A DNA stretch of 64,000 nucleotides, taken from Shinella sp032095155 (lineage in GTDB: Bacteria > Pseudomonadota > Alphaproteobacteria > Rhizobiales > Rhizobiaceae). Under the pieces are notes generated by a model. The model was not told the origin of the DNA and searched no databases. It was given only the letters and a program-made list of their open reading frames with translations. The stretch covers positions 1-64,000 of the forward strand of contig NZ_JBLZPK010000040.1 in assembly GCF_049199905.1 (NCBI RefSeq). Reading direction: 5' to 3'. Shown here one piece after another: positions 43,191 to 52,106 of the stretch. The first letter of the stretch is position 1. Every line of letters begins with the position of its first letter. Position numbers and translations under genes: made by a program.

Positions 43191-45505
43191 GACTTGCCAG
43201 CCGTCGCCGCGCGGGCAAGGTTGTTCACATATTGCGCGCGAGCGGAATAATATTGTTTCGGCCAGGGCTGGGCGTCATAGCCGATCTTCGCTGCCTCGTG
43301 CATGACGAAGGACGGGTCGGCCAGATGCGGGCGCGCGACGGCGCAGAGATCGGCGCGGCCGGCGGCAATAATCGAATTGGCGTGGTCGGCCTCGGAAATC
43401 GCGCCGACGGCGATGGTCGGCACCTGGATCTCGTTGCGGATCTTGTCGGAGAACGGCGTCTGGAACAGGCGGCCATAGACCGGCTTCTCCTCCTTCACCA
43501 CCTGGCCGGACGAGCAGTCGATCATGTCGGCGCCGGCCTCCTTGAACATGCGGGCGAAGATCGCCGCGTCCTCGGGCGTGTTGCCGCCCTCGTGCCAATC
43601 GTTCGTCGAGAGGCGCACGGAGATCGGCTTGTCCTCAGGCCAGACCTTGCGGATGGCGTGGAACACTTCGAGCGGGAAGCGCGCGCGGGCCGCATGATCG
43701 CCGCCGTAGTCGTCGGTGCGCTGGTTGGTGAGCGGCGAGAGGAAGCTCGACAAGAGATAGCCGTGCGCAGCGTGCAGTTCGAGAATATCGAAGCCGATGT
43801 CGCGCGCCCGTTCGGTCGCCGCCACGAAGTCGGCGACGACGCGGTCCATGTCCTCGCGGGTCATTTCACGCGGCGTCTCAGAATGCTTGAGATAGGGCAA
43901 GGCCGAGGCCGAGATCAGCGGCCACGCGCCCTCCGCAAGCGGCTGGTCGATGCCCTCCCAAGCAAGCTTCGTCGCGCCTTTGCGCCCGGCATGGCCGAGT
44001 TGGATGCCGATTTTAGCAGGCGTTTCGTGATGCACGAAATCGACGATGCGCTTGAAGGCCTGCTGCTGCTCGTCGTTCCACAGGCCAAGGCAGCCTGGCG
44101 TGATGCGTGCATCAGGCGACACGCAGGTCATTTCGGGGAAAACGAGGGCGGCACCGCCCATGGCGCGCGCGCCGAGATGCACGAGATGGAAATCGCCGGG
44201 CATTCCATCCGTCGCAGAATACATCGCCATCGGCGAGACCACGATGCGGTTCCTGAGCGTCAGGCCGCGCAGCGTGAAGGGCGTGAACATCGGTGGCGGC
44301 ACGGCACCGTTTGCCGCCTTCTCCGCACCGGCCCGCTCGGCGAACCAGCGCTCGAAACCTTCGAGCCATTCCTTGTCGCGTAGACGAAGATTTTCGTGGC
44401 TGATGCGCTGCGAGCGCGTCAGCATCGAATACATGAACTGTTCCGGCTCCAGCGTATCGGCGTAGCGCGTGCCGACCACCTCGAACCATTCCATGGCGTT
44501 GCGCGCGGCATTCTGGATGCGGGCGACATCGACGCGGCGCACCTCCTCGTAAGCCGCGAGCACGGCGGGGATGCTCGCCTTGTCATGGCCGATCAGGTCG
44601 AACTGGCGGGTCAGTTCGATTGCGTCGTCGATGGCGAGCTTGGTGCCCGAGCCGATGGCGAAATGGGCGGTGTGGGCGCTGTCACCCATCAGCACGACAT
44701 GGCTGTTGCCGTTGAAATGGCTCCACTTCTCGCAGATCAGCCGGCCGAAATTCAGCCAGGCGGAGCCGCGCAGGTGGCGCGCATTGGTCATCAGGCCGTG
44801 GCCGTCGAGGCTTTCTGCAAAGAGCTTCTCGCAGAAGGCGATGGACTGGTCCTGGTCCATCTTGTCCAGCCCGTGCGCCTTGAAGACCTCGTCCGTCGTC
44901 TCGACGATGAAGGTCGAGGTTGTGTCGTCGAAGCGGTAGACATGCGCCTGGAACCAGCCGTGTTCGGTGCGCTGGAAATCGAAGGTGAAGGCGTCGAACG
45001 GCTTGTTGGTGCCGAGCCAGATATAACGGTTCGGGCGCATGACCATGTCGGGCTGGAAGACGTCGGCATATTTGTTGCGGATGCGGGAATTGACGCCATC
45101 GGCCGCGATGATGAGGTCGGCCTCCGGGAATTCCTCGTCGCCCTGCACGTCGCGCTCGAACAGCAGTTCGACGCCGAGCTCAAGGCAGCGCTCCTGCAGG
45201 ATGTTGAGCATCTTCTTGCGGCCGATGCCGACGAAGCCGTGGCCGGTGGTGCGGATCTTGCGACCCTTGAAGACCAGTTCGATATCGTCCCAATGGTTGA
45301 AGGAGACTTCAATCGCCTCGGCCGTTTCCGGATCCCACTGGCGCATCGACTGCATCGTGGCATCGGAAAAGACGACGCCCCAGCCGAACGTATCGAAAGC
45401 CCGGTTGCGCTCAACGACGGTGACGTGATGTTCGGGATGCTGGCGCTTCATCAACAGCGCGAAATAGAGACCGGCAGGCCCACCACCGATACAGACGATC
45501 CGCAT
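43187..45505 (-). CDS. abmA: 2-aminobenzoyl-CoA monooxygenase/reductase (salicylyl-CoA 5-hydroxylase-type fusion)
   Basis: 772 residues, a natural fusion. Residues about 1-400 are a group A flavoprotein monooxygenase: VCIGGGPAGLYFALLMKRQ (FAD), ADLIIAADGVNSRIRNKY and VLMGDSAHTAHFAIGSG. Residues about 405-770 are an Old Yellow Enzyme-type FMN reductase: TLRNRIVVSPMAMY, IQLGHAGRKGA, LELHAAHGYLLSSFLSP and VPTIAVGAIS. This architecture is known from the enzyme that hydroxylates and then reduces the ring of 2-aminobenzoyl-CoA (studied in Azoarcus evansii). The salicylyl-CoA hydroxylases share the fold, but the neighbouring ligase, kynureninase and RidA favour 2-aminobenzoyl-CoA. First gene of a seven- or eight-gene operon with a palindromic operator upstream. 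Confidence 0.88.
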   Translation of the reverse strand: MRIVCIGGGPAGLYFALLMKRQHPEHHVTVVERNRAFDTFGWGVVFSDATMQSMRQWDPETAEAIEVSFNHWDDIELVFKGRKIRTTGHGFVGIGRKKMLNILQERCLELGVELLFERDVQGDEEFPEADLIIAADGVNSRIRNKYADVFQPDMVMRPNRYIWLGTNKPFDAFTFDFQRTEHGWFQAHVYRFDDTTSTFIVETTDEVFKAHGLDKMDQDQSIAFCEKLFAESLDGHGLMTNARHLRGSAWLNFGRLICEKWSHFNGNSHVVLMGDSAHTAHFAIGSGTKLAIDDAIELTRQFDLIGHDKASIPAVLAAYEEVRRVDVARIQNAARNAMEWFEVVGTRYADTLEPEQFMYSMLTRSQRISHENLRLRDKEWLEGFERWFAERAGAEKAANGAVPPPMFTPFTLRGLTLRNRIVVSPMAMYSATDGMPGDFHLVHLGARAMGGAALVFPEMTCVSPDARITPGCLGLWNDEQQQAFKRIVDFVHHETPAKIGIQLGHAGRKGATKLAWEGIDQPLAEGAWPLISASALPYLKHSETPREMTREDMDRVVADFVAATERARDIGFDILELHAAHGYLLSSFLSPLTNQRTDDYGGDHAARARFPLEVFHAIRKVWPEDKPISVRLSTNDWHEGGNTPEDAAIFARMFKEAGADMIDCSSGQVVKEEKPVYGRLFQTPFSDKIRNEIQVPTIAVGAISEADHANSIIAAGRADLCAVARPHLADPSFVMHEAAKIGYDAQPWPKQYYSARAQYVNNLARAATAGKS

Positions 45506-45596
45506 GTCGTTCTCCTCCCGAGCTCCGGCTGCGTGTGTCGCGGCTGCCTTGCGGGCATTCCGGACTGTGCAACCAAGGTGGACTCGTTTCAGAGAA

Positions 45597-45612
45597 ATTT
45601 CAAGCTTAAAAT
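45597..45612 (-). promoter_or_regulatory. candidate MarR-type operator, copy A
   Basis: ATTTCAAGCTTAAAAT, an imperfect palindrome centred on AAGCTT, 92 bp before the abmA start. It matches copy B (59345-59360) in 14 of 16 positions. The MarR gene at 45638 ends 26 bp away. MarR regulators of aromatic-CoA pathways bind palindromes of this size. Confidence 0.6.
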
Positions 45613-45637
45613 TGTTTTGGGCGGATGGGCCTTTTCG

Positions 45638-46165
45638 CTAACCGCCGCCCTTGGCAAGCGAGGCGATGATCGAGCGCTTGAGCTTGGCCAGCTCATCCAT
45701 CAGCACGCTGCCATCCGCCGGTGCGAGGCCGGCGAAGAGGTCGGAAATCCAGTCGGCATGGCGGGCCGCCATCTTTTCGAATTCGGCGCGGCCGAAGGGG
45801 GTGAGCGCGATGATCTGCACGCGGCGGTCGGTCGGAAGCGTCGTGCGGCTGAGATGGCCGCTCTCCGTCAGGCGCTCGACGAGGACGGTGATATTGCCGG
45901 GCGAGACCATCATGCGCTTGGAGACTTCGCCGAGCACCATGCCGTCGGGCGCCCGTTCCAGCTGGGCCATCAGGTCGAAGCGCGGCAGGGTGGAATCGAA
46001 TTCTTCGCGCAGGCGGCGGCGGACCTCGCTCTCGACCAGCGTCGAGCAGGTGAGCAGACGCAGCCAGAGACGCAGCTCGGCCCGGTGATCGTGCGGCGCC
46101 TCGAGGGCCTTGGTTTCGCCATCCAGCCAGTCCGGCGCGATGGCGAATTCGTCGTCACCCGTCAT
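45638..46165 (-). CDS. MarR-family regulator of the anthraniloyl-CoA pathway
   Basis: 175 residues. Winged-helix core: LMAQLERAPDGMVLGEVSKRMMVSPGNITVLVERLTESG, then LPTDRRVQIIALTPFGRAEFE with the wing residues DRR. Regulators of this kind sit upstream of 2-aminobenzoyl-CoA and related aromatic-CoA operons and usually respond to the aryl-CoA ester. Same direction as the operon, 132 bp upstream of abmA, with the palindrome between them. Start at ATG 46163-46165. Confidence 0.85.
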   Translation of the reverse strand: MTGDDEFAIAPDWLDGETKALEAPHDHRAELRLWLRLLTCSTLVESEVRRRLREEFDSTLPRFDLMAQLERAPDGMVLGEVSKRMMVSPGNITVLVERLTESGHLSRTTLPTDRRVQIIALTPFGRAEFEKMAARHADWISDLFAGLAPADGSVLMDELAKLKRSIIASLAKGGG

Positions 46166-46233
46166 AACAAAGGTCCGTTTCCTGTCCCGTCGCCTTGCCT
46201 TTTAGAGATGTTTGCAGCGCTTGGACAGCGCCG

Positions 46234-46983
46234 TCATTTGGACGGATGCGGCTCGGCGCGGTCGCCGTCCTCGGACTGGGCGAAAACATTCACCGTCAGG
46301 CCGATATGCGCGGCCATCAGGGCCTGAGCGCGCGCGGCATTCCGGTCGAGCGCGGCCTCCATCAGCTCGGTATGGTGCTCGATCGACATGGCGTCATGAA
46401 GGGCGGCGACCGCCGCCTCATAGCCCTCCGTCCTCCCCTCGGCCGCGCGGAGCGCCGGGGCGAGGCTGAGGAAGCGGTGATGGCGGCGCAGCTGATCGGA
46501 CACCGTGGCCTGGAAACGCAACAGCCAATTCGACCGGGCAGCGCTGATCAGCGCGGTATGGAAAGCGGCATGCCGTTCGTCCCACTCGTCGATTTCGGCC
46601 TCCGTCGCCGTCTCGACGACGAGCCTGCAACGCGAGAGCCGGTAATGCGCCGTGACGACCTCCGATTCCCAGGCGCTGTCGCCGTTGGCAATCGATTCCA
46701 GCAGGAGCGGGATCTCCACGACCATGCGGGCACGCGTCAAATCCTCCAGCGCATCGAGGGAAACCGGCGCGACGGCAAAACCGCGATTGCTGATCGCCGT
46801 CACCAGTCCCTCGGCCTCCAGCCGCGACAGCGCCTCGCGCAGCGGCGTCCAGCCGAGTTCGTAGCGATCGCGGAGCGCACTCAGCTTCATCGGCGCACCG
46901 GGCTTCAGCCGCGTCGCGAGAATATCGCGGCGCAGCAGGCGATAGGCGGATTCGGTCTTGGTCGCTTGCTCGTGCTCTTGCAT
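46234..46983 (-). CDS. GntR-family regulator (FCD type)
   Basis: 249 residues. N-terminal wHTH (AYRLLRRDILATRLKPGAPM, LRDRYELGWTPLREALSRLEAEGLV) and an all-helical FCD ligand domain (about 95-230, with DERHAAFHTALISAA). Start at ATG 46981-46983 after AGGGGA; an upstream in-frame start at 47041 would lie in the operator. Divergent from the TrpXYZ-like transporter/kynU operon, and a long inverted repeat lies between, so it probably controls tryptophan or kynurenine uptake and cleavage (inference). Confidence 0.85.
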   Translation of the reverse strand: MQEHEQATKTESAYRLLRRDILATRLKPGAPMKLSALRDRYELGWTPLREALSRLEAEGLVTAISNRGFAVAPVSLDALEDLTRARMVVEIPLLLESIANGDSAWESEVVTAHYRLSRCRLVVETATEAEIDEWDERHAAFHTALISAARSNWLLRFQATVSDQLRRHHRFLSLAPALRAAEGRTEGYEAAVAALHDAMSIEHHTELMEAALDRNAARAQALMAAHIGLTVNVFAQSEDGDRAEPHPSK

Positions 46984-47017
46984 CGAGATCCCCTGGCACC
47001 CGGCAATTCTCTGCATC

Positions 47018-47090
47018 AAATATATATACTTTTGGCCATGCAATCAAAATATATATATTATTTGACAAGCCGCTCCGCCGCCGCCATGAT
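47018..47090 (+). promoter_or_regulatory. AT-rich inverted repeat and promoter of the transporter-kynU operon
   Basis: Arms AAATATATATAcTTTTG (47018-47034) and CAAAATATATATATT (from 47045) are inverted repeats with one extra base, a likely GntR operator. TTGACA (47062-47067) and CATGAT (47085-47090) form a sigma-70 promoter with 17-bp spacing immediately to the right. Confidence 0.55.
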
Positions 47091-47143
47091 CCGCGCCAAG
47101 CCGCTGAGGAACGGCGGCCGCTTGTCATCTCTGGGAGGATTTC

Positions 47144-48047
47144 ATGAGCAGGCTTACTAAGTCATTCGTTTCGGGACTGGTTCTGGCCGGCGCACTGGCG
47201 CTCAGCGCCGCAAATGCGCTCGCCGAGCCGATCCGCATCGGGATTGCCAATTTCGGCGAACACCCGCAGCTTGCCGCATCGATCGCCGGCTTCAAGAAGG
47301 CGATGGCCGAAAACGGCTTCGTCGAAGGCACCGACGTCGTCTATACCGAGAGCCACACCAATTTCGACGCCTCGCTGGTGCCGCAGATGATCGCCAAGCT
47401 TCAGGCCGAACAGCCGAAGCTGATCTACACGATCACCACGCCGGTATCGCAGATCGCCAAGAAGGCGCTCGCCGGCTCCGGCATTCCGGTTGTCTTCTCG
47501 GCCGTCACCGATCCGGTTGCCGCCAAGCTGGTGCCCTCCTGGGAAGCCGGTGACGACGGCATGACGGGTGCGACCGACCTGCAGGACGTCGCCGCCGTAA
47601 TGGAATTCGCCCACAAGCTACTGCCGAACGCCAAGCGTTTCGGCGTGCCCTACAATCCGGGCGAGGCCAACGACGTGGCGCTGCTCGACAAGATCAANNN
47701 NNNNNNNNNNNNNNNNNNNNNNNNNNNNNNNNNNNNNNNNNNNNNNNNNNNNNNNNNNNNNNNNNNNNNNNNNNNNNNNNNNNNNNNNNNNNNNNNNNNN
47801 NNNNNNNNNNNNNNNNNNNNNNNNNNNNNNNNNNNNNNNNNNNNNNNNNNNNNNNNNNNNNNNNNNNNNNNNNNNNNNNNNNNNNNNNNNNNNNNNNNNN
47901 NNNNNNNNNNNNNNNNNNNNNNNNNNNNNNNNNNNNNNNNNNNNNNNNNNNNNNNNNNNNNNNNNNNNNNNNNNNNNNNNNNNNNNNNNNNNNNNNNNNN
48001 NCGAGGTGCCCGCCTCGCTTGCCGATTGCGGCTGCCTGATCGACTGA
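47144..48047 (+). CDS. TrpX-like ABC transporter substrate-binding protein (interrupted by N gap)
   Basis: The first 184 codons and last ~14 codons are visible. Signal peptide SGLVLAGALALSAANALA, then IRIGIANFGEHPQLAASIAG, LVPQMIAKLQAEQPKLIYTI and VVFSAVTDPVAAKLVP, the pattern of the ABC_sub_bind family that includes the tryptophan/tyrosine binding protein TrpX. After the gap the frame GAGGTGCCCGCC... gives EVPASLADCGCLID and stops at 48045-48047, a plausible end. The two parts are out of frame by one base over the stated gap length, so the gap size is approximate. First gene of the operon with ATPase, permease and kynureninase: tryptophan or kynurenine is the probable ligand (inference). Confidence 0.75.
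47698..48001. other. assembly gap (N run) inside the binding protein gene
   Basis: 304 N. The reading frame does not rejoin at this length, so the true gap probably differs by a number not divisible by three. Confidence 0.99.
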
Positions 48048-48067
48048 TCCGACCTTCGCGTCTATCC

Positions 48068-48093
48068 GGTGACGGCGCCTGCGCGCCGTCACC
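48068..48093 (+). other. intercistronic stem-loop behind the binding protein gene
   Basis: GGTGACGGCGC-ctgc-GCGCCGTCACC, a perfect 11-bp stem with a 4-base loop, 20 bp past the binding protein stop and 19 bp before the ATPase start. Likely an mRNA stabiliser or attenuator, as behind the other binding protein genes here. Confidence 0.65.
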
Positions 48094-48112
48094 CCATAAA
48101 AAGGGGAAGCCC

Positions 48113-48892
48113 ATGCTGGAAATCCAGTCGGCGCGAAAAGTGTTCTACAAGGGACAGGCGGACGAGAAGACCGCCCTCGACGATCTCAACCTGCGGCTCG
48201 AAACGGGCGAATTCGGCGTCGTCATCGGCTCGAACGGCGCCGGCAAGAGCAGCATGCTCAATGCCATCTCGGGCGCGCTGGTGCTCGACAGCGGCAAGAT
48301 CGTCATCAACGGCGACGACGTGACAGCGATGCCGGTCCACAAACGCGCCATGCGGCTTGCCCGCGTCTTCCAGGACCCGATGAAGGGCACCGCCGCCTCG
48401 ATGACGGTGGCCGAAAACATGCTGCTTGCGGACCTTCGCGCCAACAAGCGCACGCTGCGCCGTGGCCTCAACCCGGCACGGCTCGCCTCCTATAAGGAGC
48501 GCCTGTCGCTGCTCGGCCTCGGCCTCGAAAACCGGCTCGACACCCGCGTGGAACTGCTCTCCGGCGGCCAGCGGCAATCGCTGTCGCTGATCATGGCGGT
48601 CGGCGGCTCGCCGGAACTGCTTCTGCTCGACGAGCACACGGCAGCGCTCGATCCGCGCACCGCCGACATCGTCATGCAGGCGACGATCCGCGCCGTCGAG
48701 GCGCTCAAACTCACCACGCTGATGGTGACGCACAACATGCAGCACGCCGTGGATTTCGGCCACCGGGTCATCATGCTCGATGCCGGCCGCGTGCGGCTTG
48801 AAATCGCCGGCGCCGAGAAGACGGCGATCACGGTCCCCGACCTGATCGGCCATTTCTCCGTCAAGACCGACCGCATGTTTCTGGCGAGCTGA
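48113..48892 (+). CDS. TrpZ-like ABC transporter ATP-binding protein
   Basis: 259 residues. Walker A GSNGAGKSSMLNAISGAL, Q-loop VFQDPMKGTAASMTVAENM (typical of the TrpZ/uncharacterised transporter branch), signature LSGGQRQ, Walker B LLLLDEHTAALDPRT and VTHNMQHAVD. The DEHTAALD form of Walker B is characteristic of ATPases that pair with BPD_transp_2 permeases and ABC_sub_bind proteins. ATG at 48113 behind AAGGGGAAG. Confidence 0.88.
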   Translation: MLEIQSARKVFYKGQADEKTALDDLNLRLETGEFGVVIGSNGAGKSSMLNAISGALVLDSGKIVINGDDVTAMPVHKRAMRLARVFQDPMKGTAASMTVAENMLLADLRANKRTLRRGLNPARLASYKERLSLLGLGLENRLDTRVELLSGGQRQSLSLIMAVGGSPELLLLDEHTAALDPRTADIVMQATIRAVEALKLTTLMVTHNMQHAVDFGHRVIMLDAGRVRLEIAGAEKTAITVPDLIGHFSVKTDRMFLAS

Positions 48893-48898
48893 GAACCC

Positions 48899-49822
48899 AT
48901 GGATTTCTTGCAAAACACCCTTGCGAGCTTTGTCTCGCTCGTTCCCGTCACGCTGGCGCAGAGCCTCATCCTCGCCTTCGTCGTGCTCGGCATCATGATC
49001 CCCTTCCGCATGCTGAGCTTTCCGGACCTGACGAGCGAGGGCGCCTTTCCGCTCGGCGGCTGCGTCTGCGGCGTGCTGATGGCGGCCGGCATGTCTCCTC
49101 TGCCGGCGATCCTCATCGCGCTTCTCGCCGGTTTCGTCGCCGGCTGCTGCACCGCCTTCATCCATCTGCGCTTCCGCATCCATACGCTGCTGGCGGGCAT
49201 CCTGATGATGACGATGCTCTATTCGATCAACCTGCGCATCATGGGACGTTCGAACCTTTCGGTCTTCGGCTCGCCGACGGTCTTCGACTGGGTGCCGGGC
49301 CTGCAACCGGGCTTCCCGGCCAGCAAGATCGTGATGGCCGGCGCCTTCGGCCTCATCGTCTTCGCGCTGCTCCTGCATTTCTTCCGCACGGAAAAGGGCA
49401 CCGCCGTGCGCGCCGTCGGCGCCAACCCTGATATGGCCGAGGCGCAGGGCATCAATGTCTGGCTCGCCACCATCGGCGGCGTCGGTCTTGCCGGCGCGTT
49501 TTCCGCCGCCGGCGGTGCGCTGATGGTGCAGTCGCAGGGTTTTGCCGACGTCAATATGGGCTTGGGCATCCTGATCAACGGGCTGGCGGCCCTGATGATC
49601 GGCGAGGCGATCGTCGGCAAGCAGAGTGTGCTGCGCCAGCTCGCCGCCCCCTTCGTCGGCGCCATCGTCTATTACCAGCTCGTCTCCTTCTGCCTTGCCG
49701 CCGGCATGCCGCCGCCGGACCTGAAGCTGGCGACGGGTCTCTTCGTGCTCGCCATGCTGGCCCTGCCGAGCCTCAAGCGCAGCCGCGGCCCCTCACCCGC
49801 CCGCGAAACCGTTCGTGAATAG
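48899..49822 (+). CDS. TrpY-like ABC transporter permease
   Basis: 307 residues with about eight to nine membrane segments (for example SLILAFVVLGIMIPFRMLSF and IVMAGAFGLIVFALLLHFF). BPD_transp_2 family motifs: PDLTSEGAFPLGG, GTAVRAVGANPDMAEAQGIN and GALMVQSQGFADVNMGLGI. It is the inner-membrane channel of the same importer and ends 9 bp before kynU. Confidence 0.88.
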   Translation: MDFLQNTLASFVSLVPVTLAQSLILAFVVLGIMIPFRMLSFPDLTSEGAFPLGGCVCGVLMAAGMSPLPAILIALLAGFVAGCCTAFIHLRFRIHTLLAGILMMTMLYSINLRIMGRSNLSVFGSPTVFDWVPGLQPGFPASKIVMAGAFGLIVFALLLHFFRTEKGTAVRAVGANPDMAEAQGINVWLATIGGVGLAGAFSAAGGALMVQSQGFADVNMGLGILINGLAALMIGEAIVGKQSVLRQLAAPFVGAIVYYQLVSFCLAAGMPPPDLKLATGLFVLAMLALPSLKRSRGPSPARETVRE

Positions 49823-49831
49823 GATTTTCCG

Positions 49832-51079
49832 ATGACTGCCATTCCCGACTTCTCCGCCGTCGAGGCCATGGATGCAGCCGATCCGCTCAGCGCCTTCCGC
49901 GACCGCTTCATCCTGCCGGATGGTCTGATCTATCTCGACGGCAATTCGCTTGGCGTCGCCTCCAAGGCCGCCTTCGCCGAATTGCAGCAGGCCGCGACGC
50001 AGGAATGGGGGCAGGACCTCATCCGCAGCTGGAACGTTGCCGGCTGGTTCGACATGCCGCTGACGCTGGGCGACCGCGTCGGCCGGCTGATCGGGGCCGC
50101 CGCCGGCCAGACCGTCGTCTGCGACACGACCTCGATCAACATCTACAAGGCCCTGCATGCGGCGATGGCGCTGCGACCCGACCGCTCGATCATCGTCAGC
50201 GAGGGTGCCAGCTTCCCGACGGACCTCTACATGGCCGAAGGCGTGCTCTCGACACGGCCAGGCGGAACGCTGCGCCTCGAGGGCGTCGATGCCAACACCA
50301 TCGAGGAATTGATCAACGACAGCGTCGCCGTGGTGCTCGTCAACCACGTCAACTACAAGTCCGGCGAACTGCGCGACATGGCGGCGCTGACGAAGAAGGC
50401 GCATGACCACGGCGTGCTCGTCATCTGGGACCTTTGCCATACGGCCGGCGCCCTGCCCGTCGATCTCGACGGCGCGAACGTCGATTTCGCCGTTGGCTGC
50501 ACCTACAAATATCTCAACGGCGGCCCCGGCGCCCCGGCCTTCATCTATGCCGCGACCCGCCACCACGGCCATGTCAGCCAGCCGCTCAGCGGCTGGTGGG
50601 GCCACGCCCGGCCCTTCGCCTTCGAAAAAAATTATGCGGCCGGCCAGGGCATGCTCCGCTTCCTCTGCGGCACCCAGCCGATCCTCTCGATGCGGGCACT
50701 GAAGGGTGCCCTCGACATCTGGGAAGACGTCGATATGGCGGCGCTGCGTGAAAAGAGCCTCGGCCTCACCGACCTCTTCATCGCGCTCGTCGAGGCAAAA
50801 TGCGCGGCGCATGGCCTGGAACTCGAAAGCCCGCGCGACCGCACCAAGCGCGGCAGCCAGGTCTCGTTCAGCCATCCGCATGCCTACGAGATCATGCAGG
50901 CGCTGATCGCCCGCGGCGTCATCGGTGATTTCCGCGCCCCCTCCACCATGCGCTTCGGCTTTACGCCGCTCTATGTCAGCTATGCCGATGTGTGGAAAGC
51001 CGTCGAAATCCTCAAGGATATCCTCACGACCGGCGCCTGGAAGGATGCCCGTTTCGCCGTGCGTGCGGCCGTGACCTGA
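49832..51079 (+). CDS. kynU: kynureninase
   Basis: 415 residues, PLP fold type I. LIYLDGNSLGVASKAAFAEL near the N-terminus, VCDTTSINIYKALHAAM, VLVNHVNYKSGELRDM, VIWDLCHTAGALPVDL and the lysine in VGCTYKYLNGGPGAPAF, followed by SGWWGHARPFAFE. These are diagnostic for kynureninase. It cleaves kynurenine to anthranilate and alanine (or 3-hydroxykynurenine likewise). Anthranilate would feed the CoA ligase encoded at 57528-59147. Last of the transporter genes' operon, 9 bp after the permease. Confidence 0.95.
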   Translation: MTAIPDFSAVEAMDAADPLSAFRDRFILPDGLIYLDGNSLGVASKAAFAELQQAATQEWGQDLIRSWNVAGWFDMPLTLGDRVGRLIGAAAGQTVVCDTTSINIYKALHAAMALRPDRSIIVSEGASFPTDLYMAEGVLSTRPGGTLRLEGVDANTIEELINDSVAVVLVNHVNYKSGELRDMAALTKKAHDHGVLVIWDLCHTAGALPVDLDGANVDFAVGCTYKYLNGGPGAPAFIYAATRHHGHVSQPLSGWWGHARPFAFEKNYAAGQGMLRFLCGTQPILSMRALKGALDIWEDVDMAALREKSLGLTDLFIALVEAKCAAHGLELESPRDRTKRGSQVSFSHPHAYEIMQALIARGVIGDFRAPSTMRFGFTPLYVSYADVWKAVEILKDILTTGAWKDARFAVRAAVT

Positions 51080-51087
51080 TTTTTCGG

Positions 51088-51112
51088 CCGCAGGCGGTCC
51101 GAACGCCCGCGG
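51088..51112 (+). terminator. possible terminator behind kynU
   Basis: CCGCAGGCG and CGCCCGCGG pair (one mismatch) around a 7-base loop, followed by TTCTTCAT. Weak; the next gene may be partly read through. Confidence 0.35.
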
Positions 51113-51134
51113 TTCTTCATCCGGGGATTTTGCC

Positions 51135-52103
51135 ATGACCGCACCACACCGCCCCAGCCTCGACGCGATCGCCCAAGCGCGGGCACGTATAGCCACTCAC
51201 CTCGCCCGCACCCCGCTCGTCAAACTCGACCTCGGCCTGCCCGACCGGCAGATCTTCCTGAAGCTCGAGACCCTCTCGCCGATCGGCGCCTTCAAGCTGC
51301 GACCTGCCCTCAATGCCGTGCTGTCGCGCGATCCGGCAAGCCTTCGCAACGGCGTCGCCGTCACCAGTTCCGGCAACATGGCCTATGGTATGGCCTGGGC
51401 GGCGCGGCTTGCTGGCGTGCCAATGGTCGCCTACATGTATCGCGGAGCGCCGCAGACCAAGATCGAGGGTGTGCGGGCGCTGGGCGGAGACGTGCGTTTC
51501 ATCAGCGCGGAAACCTGGTGGGACTATATCATCGGCGCGGACCGGCCGGATGCGCCGGAGCTGCTGATCAATCCGGTAACCGATCAGGCGGTGCTCGATG
51601 GCAACGGCTCCATCGGCATGGAGATCGTCGAGGACCTGCCCGAGGTGGACGTGGTGCTGACGCCCTATGGCGGCGGCAGCATGACCACCGGTGTTGCCAG
51701 CGCCTTAAAGGCCGCATCCGGACGGGTACGGGTCTTCGCCGTCGAGGACGACAGTGCAGCGCCGGTCACCGCAGCGCTTGCAGCCGGAAAGATCGTGACG
51801 ATCGAGACCCGTCCCTCCTTCATCAAGAGCATCGGCGGCCCCTCGCTGGTGCCGCAGCTCTGGTCCATCGCGAAGGACCTGATCGACGGCGCCATCGCCG
51901 TCAGCCCTGCTGAGGTTACAGAAGCGATGCGGCTGCTGTTCCGGAAAGCCAAGATCGTTGCCGAGGGTGCGGGGGCCGCGTCGCTTGCCGCAGCCATCGC
52001 GCGGCCGGATCTGACCGGCAACATGGTCTGCGTCATCTCCGGCGGCAATATCGATGCGGAAGCCTATTCCACCGTTCTTGCGGGCGGCATTCCGGCTGCC
52101 TGA
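51135..52103 (+). CDS. threonine/serine dehydratase-like PLP enzyme
   Basis: 322 residues, fold type II. Lysine in LSPIGAFKLRPALNAV (about residue 53), VTSSGNMAYGMAWAA, phosphate loop TPYGGGSMTTG and the late VCVISGGNIDAE. No regulatory ACT domain, as in catabolic threonine/serine dehydratases and related ammonia-lyases. It follows kynU by 55 bp in the same direction; its substrate could be serine, threonine or another amino acid, and alanine, the kynureninase by-product, is not one. Convergent with livF, 3 bp apart. Confidence 0.8.
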   Translation: MTAPHRPSLDAIAQARARIATHLARTPLVKLDLGLPDRQIFLKLETLSPIGAFKLRPALNAVLSRDPASLRNGVAVTSSGNMAYGMAWAARLAGVPMVAYMYRGAPQTKIEGVRALGGDVRFISAETWWDYIIGADRPDAPELLINPVTDQAVLDGNGSIGMEIVEDLPEVDVVLTPYGGGSMTTGVASALKAASGRVRVFAVEDDSAAPVTAALAAGKIVTIETRPSFIKSIGGPSLVPQLWSIAKDLIDGAIAVSPAEVTEAMRLLFRKAKIVAEGAGAASLAAAIARPDLTGNMVCVISGGNIDAEAYSTVLAGGIPAA

Positions 52104-52106
52104 GGG

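Noticed and set aside
47018..47060. TATATATA tracts as a simple sequence repeat or origin element
   Set aside because: The tracts form inverted arms between divergent regulator and operon, next to a -35/-10 pair, so an operator is the simpler reading.
47144..48892. Single 582-codon frame joining binding protein and ATPase
   Set aside because: It only exists because N bases were read through; a stop in the proper frame and the ATPase's own start and ribosome site separate the genes.
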